The position numbers and the translations under genes are program-made. A stretch of 64,000 nt of DNA, taken from Serpula lacrymans var. lacrymans S7.9. Taxonomy: Eukaryota > Basidiomycota > Agaricomycetes > Boletales > Serpulaceae. The first letter of the stretch is position 1, and each line of letters begins with the position of its first letter. Shown in pieces: positions 12,600-22,373 of the stretch. The notes under the pieces were generated by a model. It had not been told where the DNA came from and made no database searches. It saw nothing but the letters and a program-made list of their open reading frames with translations. The stretch spans positions 1,720,430 through 1,784,429 of the forward strand of contig NW_006763295.1 in assembly GCF_000218685.1 (NCBI RefSeq). The letters run 5' to 3'.

Positions 12600-12746
12600 T
12601 CACTTGCAGGTGCAGCTTCCGCTCTTGCAAGAGCAGCTATATATGAACAAGATTAGCACAGGTCAGCTAAGAGGTTCGAAACATTGCTCTAGAAGATCTT
12701 CTACTGACGTAGAGGTACAGCTGCATTGTTCGTTGGATTCGGCCAT
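12600..12746 (-). CDS. Short copper-type metallothionein, one intron
   Basis: Two tiny exons (12746-12709 and 12636-12600) flank a 72-nt intron and encode 24 residues. The head is MAESNEQCSC and the tail CKSGSCTCK. Cysteines fall at 8, 10, 14, 16, 21 and 23, that is three Cys-x-Cys pairs separated by Ser/Thr/Lys/Gly, with no aromatic residue. This is the composition and size of the fungal copper metallothioneins known from Neurospora and Agaricus (about 25 residues), which chelate Cu(I). The intron donor is GTCAGT, unusual at the third base, but the same donor hexamer is needed in the receptor-like genes of this window (about 17855 and 20867). Branch-like CTGAC and CTAAT motifs precede the acceptor. 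Unspliced reading gives a 27-residue peptide without the second cysteine block. Metal specificity is inference. Confidence 0.68.
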
Positions 12747-13456
12747 TTCTTTCAAAGGAGGAAGAGGCTTCTGAAGGAAACGTTTAGCAAGAAGAAAGTG
12801 GCTATAACGGCTGCGACAGCACGTACAGGTGTTGGATTTGACGATTGGGGGTTGTGGTGAAGAGGAAAGTACGGGAACTGGTTGACCTACGATTACGCTC
12901 GCCTTTTTAAACCAAATCCTATCCCCTGAAATGGCAAGTCACATCGTGTAAACGGGTAAGGCCAAAGAAAGTCGAAGCAGTTCCAAGTTCGTTTCTAGCA
13001 CAACTATCTCGACTAAAGTAGTTCATTCAGGCCTCGTAGCTCCAGCTACCCACTCCACTGGCGTGGATCACACATCAAAGAAGCTAACGAATTCCAGAGA
13101 TCATCTTTCGGCATGTCTGTCGTCCTAACTTTACCCTGGATCGAGCATACCTTCCTGAGAAGAGCACGCGAACTTGCAGCGTATGCTATGCTGCGACAGC
13201 TTTCATGCTAGCACATGCTTACACAGACAATGGAGATTGGAATACCTCATCCTGTTGACACTTCCGCAGTTATCTCTTGCGATCAACCCTTGCACCAAGG
13301 AACCGACTTTCACAAAAGTACTGACGGTAGTTAAGATGTTAACGCAAGTGTCAGCTGTTCCCCTATGTACAAACAGATGTCTATATCCATTGTTGTCCGC
13401 TTCTGTACCGGCAGTGTCTGCATGCTGTGAACAATAGGCATACTACGGGATCTTAT
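12747..13456. other. Upstream region of the metallothionein and 3' flank of PEX5
   Basis: About 700 bp. On the minus strand this is the metallothionein promoter, so metal-response sites would be expected here, but I cannot identify any by eye. No gene is recognised; the plus-strand frame at 13174-13437 has no motif. Confidence 0.35.
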
Positions 13457-15922
13457 CTAAAAATCAAAACCTTTCTGACGGAACAACTCCAGGGTCGGGT
13501 GACTCTCGGGCTTTGCGATTTCCGCAAGGTCAGTTCGGTCCTGAAATTGAACACGGGGATTAGTCCACAAGGGGACCCCCTGTCAACCTTGAGATCACAT
13601 ACCATTGACAAGAAAGTGCGCCTCAGGGTAAACCAAAGTTGATCGCTAGTTTGTCCACCCCCTGTAGCTTCTTGCATTGCCAAAGCACTCAAAAAGTGCT
13701 CCGCAGCCTCTTGATGTGCGCCTATATTCAAACCTATTTCGACATGGGACCGAAATCAGCAAATGAAGCCCCACAAAACACGAGGAGACGGGGACGCACA
13801 TGCTACTCCAACATTATAGATTGCACGAGTGTACGTAGGACGTAAGTGGAGTGCCTCTCTGTATGCACCAAGGGCTTCCTCTGGCTTGTTGCCGTTCGAT
13901 AAAGATGACCCTAGTCTGTTCCATAGAAGGTAATCCTAAAAAATCGGACGATTTAGTAAACCAGATACACAGCTGGTTGTTTTTACTTGCCTGAGGTCGT
14001 CCAGATAATGCACTCTCAAAGCAGTCTTTTGCGCGGTCATACTCTCCAGTATTGTAGAAAAGTACCCCGAGAGCAATTTGCACATCTGGGTCCACCAACC
14101 CCTGACTAAACTGCGATCGTGCCAAGCCAAGGAAAGCATCAGTCAATTTACCATGCGAGTCCCATGTAGAATTTGAAGCAACGGCCTTGCCAGTTTCTTC
14201 TGGGATGGCATAAGTTGGGAATCGAGCTCTCAGCCAGCGCAGCAACATCGTGTATGAACCCCTGTCGTATGACTCATTGGTATATGATATCGCAAGTGAC
14301 TGATAAGTCCGATCAGATTACTTTGGAACATGGGAGCGGTGAGTTTCAGCTTACTAGCATGCCTGCACCGTCGGCACCCGCAGCTTCAGCTCTTTTTACA
14401 CCTTCGGTAAGAGCCCGCATTCCAAGATCTTCACGTTCATCCATGTTTCGGGTTTCCCCCAGAAGGATCCAAGCTTCATAGCCCCCTTCACCTAAGTCAC
14501 CTTTCTGAATGGCGGCTTCAAGTAGTAGTGCTGCCTCTGACAACGAGCCATTCTGCTGCAAGAGAAGTTTGGCCTCACCAAGAGGGGACCGAGTAGATGT
14601 GGATGGATCGAGGTATTTGTTAGAAGTTTCTACTGTCGATTGTCAGTGGTGTGACTGCCTAAAAATGCTAATACTAACCGAAAATGTACTCGCTCAGGAT
14701 GGGTAAACCTTCATCATCAAACTTTTGCGGCTCCTCCACAAACCCGTGCTCTCCGAATCCCCCTAAACCACTCTCCCAAGTATCTTGCATAGCAGTGCTA
14801 TAATCATGGTCTATTTCCTCTCTCTGCGATGTCATCAGCTGATTAAATTCTGCCTCCCACTTTGCCATATCTTCGTGCGGAGGCGGGACCCCCGACTGCT
14901 GCAAGTGTTCCCACACTCTAGTAATGGATGACGTGAGTTTAAAGGTACGCAAAGTATCCGAGGAACCTGACATACGTTGGAAAGTCCGAGCCAAGCACTC
15001 CCGTCTTTGTGTCGTCTTCCAGTACAGTGCCTCTCAGGGCTTGCTCTATGTCTGTTACGCTCTCATCGACTTCTACAATCCTCGAAGTTTCTGCCTGAAT
15101 TGGATTGAAAGACGCTGCTGCTTGAGCAAACGCTTCTTCGAAGTCCACCTCTCTACTTTTACCCTTTCCTTTGGCCTGATCCGATGCAAGAGCATAATTA
15201 TTGCTGAAACCTTGGTATGAACTCTGGTTCATAGCACCACCGTATATTCCATAAGGCATAGAACCCCCATACATTCCACTGTTGCCCATATACGAAGGAC
15301 GTTGTTGGACTAATTACGAACGTGTCAGTGCTGAGATCAATGATTCGAACATAAACCGCTTTCAGTGGGATCCTACCTGACATATTATGTTCTGGGACAG
15401 CTGTAGGTTGTATCTGATCAGCGCTGTGACCAAACTCTGCAGCCCAGGATGATTGAGACATCGGCTCTTGAAGCACCGACTTATATTGCTGTTCCCTCAT
15501 CCAAGCCTCATTCAGATCAGGGCGGCCATTGAGTTCACCAAGACGCAGGAGCTCAGCAGGGTGTATATGTGGCGGAAGAGTGAAGTTTTGTCCAGGTCCG
15601 GGTTGTTGGGCCTCAAAAAACTGCCTTGCCATGGCTACATCGTGATCATTGGCTTGCTGAGGGGCAGTCCCGGGGAGGTGATGGAGCTGTGAAAATGATG
15701 AATGTGCAGAACAAGTGTAATGAGCATCTGACATACCCGTGAAGAGGATGGTCCAGAAATTCTATCCTAATCAACCAGTCAGTTCGCCCATGCCGACTAT
15801 CATGGAGTTGATGAACATACCTGTTGCAAGCTTCTGTCCCCCTCGGTGTGCTTGAGTACTTGAGAAAGTGGGTTTGACTGGACTCCACATTCAGATCCTG
15901 ATATTAATCCTTGAAAAGACAT
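13457..15922 (-). CDS. PEX5: Peroxisomal targeting signal 1 receptor
   Basis: Multi-exon gene starting at 15922 and ending at 13457. Known role: a cytosol-membrane shuttling receptor that binds C-terminal SKL-type signals and delivers cargo to the Pex13/Pex14 docking complex. The N-terminus [20 protein letters not shown] contains the early conserved cysteine (residue 12) used for ubiquitin-dependent recycling. WxxxF/Y-type docking motifs follow (SWAAEF, KWEAEF). The C-terminal half carries tetratricopeptide repeats, for example [40 protein letters not shown] and [20 protein letters not shown]. The chain finishes with [11 protein letters not shown] after the last intron (donor just after TFLSM), the usual Pex5 ending. 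A reading that ignores this last intron would run to 13453 with an unrelated tail. Confidence 0.93.
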
Positions 15923-16282
15923 CGTCCACGATAGCGCAGGTGAGAGGAGCAAATCACTAATATGTTCAAGTTTGTAAGCTCTGTTGTAGCTTCGGATTTA
16001 CGCTCTACATGTGAAGCGGCACAACTGGGAGCCGTCCCGGAAAGCACGTGACTACGGGGCCCTGCTTAAGCTTCATTCAAGCTCGTGCCAAAACTGTGAA
16101 ACCATGAATTTTATTTACAATGTATTTTATGGATGTTCATCGTGTAAGGGCTACGCAGACTCGAATCAACTAAATAAAAAAAAGTCAAGAAGATCATTAT
16201 TGTGTGCCGTCTCCAAGCAACCGCTATGCTAGAACTGAGTTGACCTTATATATACTAAATACCTACAAGAAATGCCCACAGT
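15923..16282. other. Intergenic, nothing recognised
   Basis: 360 bp between the PEX5 start and the stop of the first receptor-like gene; both genes are on the minus strand. No repeats or RNA genes are visible. Confidence 0.35.
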
Positions 16283-18301
16283 CTACACTCGCTGCCCACT
16301 AGACACGGATGGGCTGTCTTCAGGCAGAGGACCCTGGGCCAGTGCTTGAGCCTGCCAATAGTTCGTCTGTTTTCTGTCAGCGTTTGAGATATTGTGTAAT
16401 ATGCACGATAACAATAAACCAACTCACTTCATTTTCCTTTTGGAACATATCCCAAGCGGGATTATAAGGTGGTGGAATGCTCCCCAGATTCTGGGAGTAT
16501 GAAATTAATGTCCCGGCATCTTCTTCTATCCGGGGTTCTGCTCTTTGGGGCTCTTCTGCTCTCTGTGGCCCTTCTGCTCTCTGTGGCCCTTCTGCTCTCT
16601 GTGGCCCTTCTGCTCTCTGTGGCCCTTCTGCTCTCTGTGGCCCTTCTGCTCTCCGTGGCTCTTCTACTCTAGGCTCATCCGTGAAAGGGCTCTGCCGGCG
16701 AGACCCTTCCTGTGCATGAGAATAGTGAACAGGAGCATAACCAAGTACATTTGGCCTCAGTGGGCCAACGAAGTCTTCACGATAGGTTTGAGCAGTAGAA
16801 GAAAACTCGGAGCTGAGGGCATTGCGGTCGGAGCCACTGCTAGACAGAAATTGCGGATTGTGATCCATGTAGCTGCTTACTATTGTTGTCGGCGCTGTTT
16901 GTCCAACGTCAAAGCAGTCCTTCAACTTTATTCATCATTGGAGTTGATCTCACCTCTATCAGACGCAGTGAACGGATTGAAATATAGCGAGGAGAGCTGA
17001 GTCTGGTTGGGAGATGATCTAAAAGTAGGAACAGCTGCATCCATATCCAGTGCATCAGCCCTACTATGGCGTTTCCCCCTCCTCAAGAAGTAAAGAGCTA
17101 TCAGGAGAGCTGCCAAGGCCGCAACCCCACCAACCGCTCCACCAATAATGGCACCCATGTTAGAAGACTTCGCTGCATCCAAAACTGTTGGCACGGATGG
17201 AGTTTGTGAAGGCAGTGGGGTCCCAGTCACCGCTCCTGTTGCGGCACTAGTGGAGGAACTTGAGCTGATGGTTGACGTCACGATGGCATTCGGACAATGA
17301 CTGAAGGTGTTGTTATTGTTTGCGACTTGATCCTCCTGGGCTGTTTCAGACGTGTAGACACTTTGAAGGCCAATGAGAATACAGTGGAGACATCAAGCCA
17401 AATACTTACTAATACCTAATGCGCTCATGTCAGAAAATAATTTTCAGAGAAAAGAAAGAATAACAGTTACCAAGCTCCGTCACCCCAAAATATGTTATAC
17501 AAAAAGTCATCCAATTTTATACCTGAATTACAAACTGCAGACTGAATTTCGGTGGGAAGGCTGGAGGTTGGAAAACATCATGAGCACGTTTGTATTGGCC
17601 GAACACGATTCGTAAGAATTTCCGCTCACGATTGATTTGTAGAAGAACACATTGTCCCATCAGTGAGGTACATTTGATAAGCACCGACGCCTGCAGATTA
17701 CAATCACTTCAGCTATGGAAATAGGATGAGTTGAAAGAAATCTTACCTGCGTCTATGCCATTAGAGCTACCTCCAATGACATCTTGTTGACAACTTTAGA
17801 ATCCAATGGTTTAGCTCAAAAAAGAAGTGACGAAGCTAAGCATCTACCACTGACTTCATGCAGAGCATACTAAGGGCCCATGATATCGAATTACAACAAC
17901 AGCTATCTATAAAGGATGAGATTTCGAAACAGGACGACGGTGAAGATGAACGTACTAAGCTGTGTATCACAATTATCACCTGGTGTATTACTTCGAAAGG
18001 ACGGAACCTGATCTAAGTGCCAAAATGATAAAGTGGACGTTGTATGAGAGAAATTATCACCCACATGTTGGGTCGCATATCTGCCTCAATCGTTGATATG
18101 TCATGCCTTGGGAGATCTTAGCATGCACTATCCTCCAGGTAAAAACTATAGCTCACATGGCGACTCTCCGACCGCATTGGTGTACCAATCAAGCATAGTC
18201 CCAACGCAGGTAGTGTTTCCAGCGCGGACATTGCTTGGAGTAGTAAGCAGAAAAAAGAAAAAGAGAGTAGTGGCTGTAAGCCAGCCTAGCCGGTGCGTCA
18301 T
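16283..18301 (-). CDS. Cysteine-rich single-pass receptor-like protein, tandem copy 1
   Basis: About ten exons. A signal peptide (MTHRLGWLTATTLFFFFLL, cleavage near NVRA) precedes a cysteine-rich ectodomain: GNTTCVGTMLDWYTNAVGES, YQRLRQICDPT, YQVPSFRSNTPG, SSFIDSCCCNSISWALSMLC, CQQDVIGGSSNGIDAG, YQMYLTDGTMC and IQSAVCNSGIKLDDFLYNIF. A 6-nt microexon (17410-17415) then leads into a Ser/Thr-rich stalk, a Gly/Ala-rich membrane helix (MGAIIGGAVGGVAALAALLI) and basic RRGKRH. The cytosolic tail has a hexapeptide array (AEGPQR) and the motif PPPYNPAWD, a candidate WW-domain ligand. I recall similar uncharacterised proteins as common in agarics; no function is known to me. A receptor or surface role is inferred from topology only. 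The last intron acceptor (near 16373) is my best choice by comparison with copies 2 and 3. Confidence 0.72.
16552..16668 (-). repeat. Coding minisatellite, 18-bp unit
   Basis: About six tandem copies of an 18-bp unit (plus-strand reading CTTCTGCTCTCTGTGGCC) lie in the last long exon of copy 1. In frame they encode the hexapeptide AEGPQR, with edge units drifting to AEEPQR and VEEPRR. The repeat is absent from copies 2 and 3, so it expanded after the duplication. The antisense frame reads as a hydrophobic Leu/Val repeat and should not be annotated. Confidence 0.85.
17410..17415 (-). other. Predicted 6-nt microexon in copy 1
   Basis: GTATTA is bounded upstream by an intron ending CATTAG and downstream by GTAAGT. 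The flanking introns are about 55 and 49 nt, the normal size in this gene. It joins TG|G TAT TA|T, adding Trp-Tyr-Tyr before VYTSE. Equivalent microexons lie at 20423-20428 and 23486-23491. Confidence 0.6.
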
Positions 18302-19271
18302 TACAGGTAGTAGTAAAAAGATGAAAGGCGTGGAGTTGAAGATGGAGGGGGGAGGGGCTTGGCATTGGCTATCAAAGGGCAGATATACCGTGTTATCCCA
18401 TCCGTCAGCTGGATTGATGAACAGCCAACTTTCGGCATATAGAACAACGTTTCCTGATGCCTCGGAAGCATATTTTCCAAGAATACAGTTGTTCAGGTAC
18501 CATATCAAGCAATAGGCGTCTATTGTACTTGCGACAATTGCCCGAACTGCTTGATATCAACTATGTCAATGTGGCAGTATCATCTACACGACAGAGTCTG
18601 ACCTGCTTGATATCACTCATTTGAACTGCAAAAGACAGATGAGTCGCTAGTCGCAATAATCCTGCCCTGCTCAAATCGCTATAGATTCATTGCAACTATC
18701 GCCAAAACACGTGAGAAGCCGTGGCCGTGCAAGGTCCCAACGTACTAGAGATCGATTCAATCAAGGACGCCCGGGCTGGACTACACAGCATCTTGTCCAG
18801 CATTTTTCATGGCTATGGGATGTGAAATACGGATAGTATCGAGAGGTGGCCGTGTGAGCAAAAATATACAGATCCATACCTATGACAACTATGTGTAAAA
18901 CCATAACGGCATCCTTGTTGTTTCTGGTACGCCCGCACTGTTGACTTCTTCGAAACATGTGAGACATGTGAGAAAGCACCAACGACTTGGCTTGAGAGTA
19001 TCAGAGTCGTGATGACTGATGCATGATTTGAGAGGCGTCACCCCACAAGGATTATGATTTAAAGCTGATTATAGTTGTGATGATGATAGTATATCATTGC
19101 AGATGAGTCCTTGCAGCGTAAAGGCTACAAAATTTGAAGCTAGCATCGACCTAATAACGAAGTTCAACAGGATAGATAGTCGATACATCACGTAATGCAA
19201 ACTGTCGCCAAAATAAAGGGATCTTCAGCGAATTAAGTCAATATTAGAATGTCGCAAGAAACATCGACAGC
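18302..19271. other. Intergenic spacer between tandem copies 1 and 2
   Basis: About 970 bp holding the copy 1 promoter (minus strand) and the copy 2 3' flank. Scattered stretches recur in the equivalent spacer of copy 2 (21321-22373), for example around 18500-18640 and 19020-19260, showing that the duplication unit of roughly 3 kb includes the spacer. Nothing else recognised. Confidence 0.5.
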
Positions 19272-21320
19272 TTATCCTCTACACAAACTAGTCTTATCTT
19301 CTATCAGCGAACTCTGCGCCGGTTGCTGAGTCTGGGAGTTATTGGTTTCCTGTCAGAAGCTGAGACCTTGGATACTGCATGCACGATGACAGTAGACTCA
19401 CTTCACTGTGTCTTTGAAAAATATCCCAAGCAGGGTTATAAGGAGGCGGAACAGTCCTGGAAGTCTGGCCACTCAATGAAATCAATGTTCCTGCATCTTC
19501 TTCTATCTCCCTTTCCCCTCTACGAGGTTCCTCTCCTCTATGCTCCTCCCTGAAAGGACCTTCTGCGTGAACTTCTTCCGGGACATAGGCATGGCTTAAA
19601 GGAGTAGAACCAAGTATATTCGGCCTCAACAAGGCAACAGAATTTTCATGGACGGCTTGCTCGGAAGCGTAAGAAGAAGTGTTTGAGCTGAGGGCATCTT
19701 GACTAAACCCACTGCTAGGCAAAATGTGCGTATTCTGATCCATCAGACCTGTATTTGTCGACACGGCTTGCTTAACGTCAATGCAGTCATTTGCTAATCA
19801 GCTTCGGTCTCACCTGTATTAGACATTGTAACTGGCACGAAAGACCCGGAATGATACTGGGTGAGCAGTGGTCCTGAAGGTGGGGCAGGTGTGGCAACAT
19901 CTCTACCACGTCTCCTCCTCCTTAAGAAACAAGCAGCTGCCAGGAGGACTGCCAAGAGTACAGCTCCGCCGACGGCACAACCAACAATGGTACTCATATG
20001 AGAAGGGCTCGCTGCATTGAAAACTGTCGGAGGGGATAAAACCCGTGGAGACTGGGAGGTCGACAACGAAGAAACTTGAGGGGATCGTGAGGTCGACAGC
20101 AAATAAATTTGAAAGGACTGTGAACTCAGTGTGGATGAAGGATGTGAAGACTGTGAACTTGGAGAGGATGACGATCCAACTTGTGGAGACTGTGAGGTCA
20201 ACAAAGAAGAGGACTGTAAACTCAGCGAGGACGAAGGTTGTGTCGACTGTGAACTTGGAGGAGGTGAAGACTGTGGAGACTGTAGGGGCGTTGCCCAGGA
20301 ACTTGTGCAATGACTGAAGGTGTTGTTATTATTTGCGACTTGATCCTCCTGGGCTGTTTGAAACGTGTAGACACTTTGAAGGCCAATAAGAATACAGTGG
20401 AGACATCAAGTCAAATACTTACTAGAACCTAATGCGCTCATGTCAGAAAATAATTTTCAGAGAAAAGAAAGAATAACAGTTACCAAGCTCCGTCACCCCA
20501 AAATAGGTTATACAAAAAGTCATCCAATTTTATACCTGCATTACAAACTGCAGCCTGAATTTCGGTGGGAAGGCTGGAGGTTGGAAAACATCATGAGCAC
20601 GTTTGTATTGGCCGAACACGATTCGTAAGAATTTCCGCTCACGATTGATTTGTAGAAGAACACATTGTCCCATCAGTGAGGTACATTTGATAAGCACCGA
20701 CGCCTGCAGATTACAATCACTTCAGCTATGGAAATAGGATGAGTTGAAAGAAATCTTACCTGCGTCTATGCCATTAGAGCTACCTCCAATGACATCTTGT
20801 TGACAACTTTAGAATCCAATGGTTTAGCTCAAAAAAGAAGTGACGAAGCTAAGCATCTACCACTGACTTCATGCAGAGCATACTAAGGGCCCATGATATC
20901 GAATTACAACAACAGCTATCTATAAAGGATGAGATTTCGAAACAGGACGACGGTGAAGATGAACGTACTAAGCTGTGTATCACAATTGTCACCTGGTGTA
21001 TTACTTCGGAAGGACGGAACCTGATCTAAGTGCCAAAATGATTAAGTGGGCATCGCATAAGAGGAAATATCACTCACAAGTCGGGTCACATATCTGCCTC
21101 AGTCGCTGATATGTCATGCCTTTGATTATCTTAGCATGCACTATGATCCAGACAAATTCTATGGCTCACATGGCGACTCTCCGACCGCACTGGTGTACCA
21201 ATCCAACATAGTCCCAACACAGGTAGTGTTTCCAGCGTGGACAGTCTTTGGAATAGGAAGTAGAGAAAAGAAAAAGAGAGTAGTGGCTGCAAGCCGGCCT
21301 AGCCGGCGCGTCCGAGTCAT
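19272..21320 (-). CDS. Cysteine-rich single-pass receptor-like protein, tandem copy 2
   Basis: Same exon plan as copy 1, starting at 21320 with MTRTRRLGRLAATTLFFFSL and cleavage near TVHA. The ectodomain cysteine pattern is the same; its exons from about 20570 to 20990 are base-for-base identical to copy 1 apart from rare changes. The microexon at 20423-20428 codes Phe-Tyr instead of Tyr-Tyr. The stalk is a longer Ser/Pro/Gln array (units like SSPSSQSSHPSS), followed by the membrane helix MSTIVGCAVGGAVLLAVLLA, basic RRRRRGRD, and a tail with VPPPYNPAWDIFQ. The last exon uses acceptor CTGACAG and ends SLIEDKTSLCRG. Plus-strand frames here are antisense shadows of the Ser-rich stalk. Function unknown. 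Confidence 0.72.
20423..20428 (-). other. Predicted 6-nt microexon in copy 2
   Basis: GTTCTA sits between an acceptor ATTAG and donor GTAAGT. Two of six bases differ from copy 1, changing Tyr to Phe, while both splice sites are kept. Confidence 0.6.
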
Positions 21321-22373
21321 TGCAGGGAGTAGTAAAGGATGAAAGGCGTGAAGATGAAGATGGAGGGGGCTTGGCCTTTAGTAGCGAAGAGCAGGTATAC
21401 CGTGTTATCCCATCTGTCAACTGAATTGATGGAAAGTCAACTTTCAGCATATGCAGCAAAGCTTCCAGATTGTGCCTCAGAAACTCATGATGATCTTGCA
21501 AGAATACAGTTGTTCAATTGCCATACGAAGCACTAGGCGTCTATTGTGCTCGAGGGAATTGAGTGACCTGTTTGATATCAACTATTTCAATGTGGCAGCC
21601 TCATCATCCAAACAACACAATGTGACCTACTTGATATCGACTTAAACCGCGAGAGACAATGAGTTGCTTGTCGCAGCATATCTTTCCTTGCTGAAACCGT
21701 TATAACTTCAATACAACTATCTCAAAAACACGTGAGAAGCCGTACAAGATCGCAACGTACTTGAGATTGATTCAATCAAAGGACACCCAGGCTGAAATAC
21801 ACCGCATCCCGTCCGGGAGATTTCATGGCTGTGGGAAGTGAAATACGGACAGCATCGACAGGTATACACAGCCATACATATATATATGACAACGGTGTGC
21901 GAGTTCCAAAGGGATCGTGGGGGGTACACGTGACATCGCAGCGAGCTGGCGTACTGGTATAGTGAATAGTGTCAAAATGGTGCCAGCAAAATCACATCGA
22001 CATACCTGTTGTTTCTGGGAGTGGTTTAATGATTATACACCAGCACCGTTGATTTTTCTGAATTACGCGAGACATGCGGAAAAGCGTCAGTGACTCGGAG
22101 CTGATACTTTAGTACCAGAGTAGTGGCGTCACGCCACAAAGATTATGCTTTGAAGCTAATTATAATAACAGTGATGATGACAGTATCATGAGTCCTTGCA
22201 GCGTAAAATTTAAAGCTAGCATCGACCGAATAATCAAAATCGTTAAGTTCAACAAGATAGATGTTCGATACATCACGCAATGCAAACTATCATCAAATTA
22301 GAAAAGAATCTTCAACTGATCAAGTCAATATTAGAACGTCGCAAAAACATCAACAGCTTATCCTCTGCACAAA
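21321..22373. other. Intergenic spacer between tandem copies 2 and 3
   Basis: About 1.05 kb. It is alignable in patches to the spacer at 18302-19271 (for example the stretch with GATATCAACTAT and the stretch near 22140-22400). It holds the copy 2 promoter on the minus strand. No independent gene seen. Confidence 0.5.

Noticed and set aside
12664..12746. Unspliced 27-codon reading of the metallothionein first exon
   Set aside because: It lacks the second cysteine block; splicing gives the recognisable Cys-x-Cys pattern.
16552..16668. CRISPR-like repeat
   Set aside because: Units are contiguous with no spacers and lie in a coding exon of a eukaryotic gene.
16469..16672. Plus-strand frame with a Leu-Leu-Ser-Val-Ala hydrophobic repeat
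   Set aside because: Exact antisense of the AEGPQR minisatellite in receptor-like copy 1; the sense strand has gene structure and the repeat makes every frame open.
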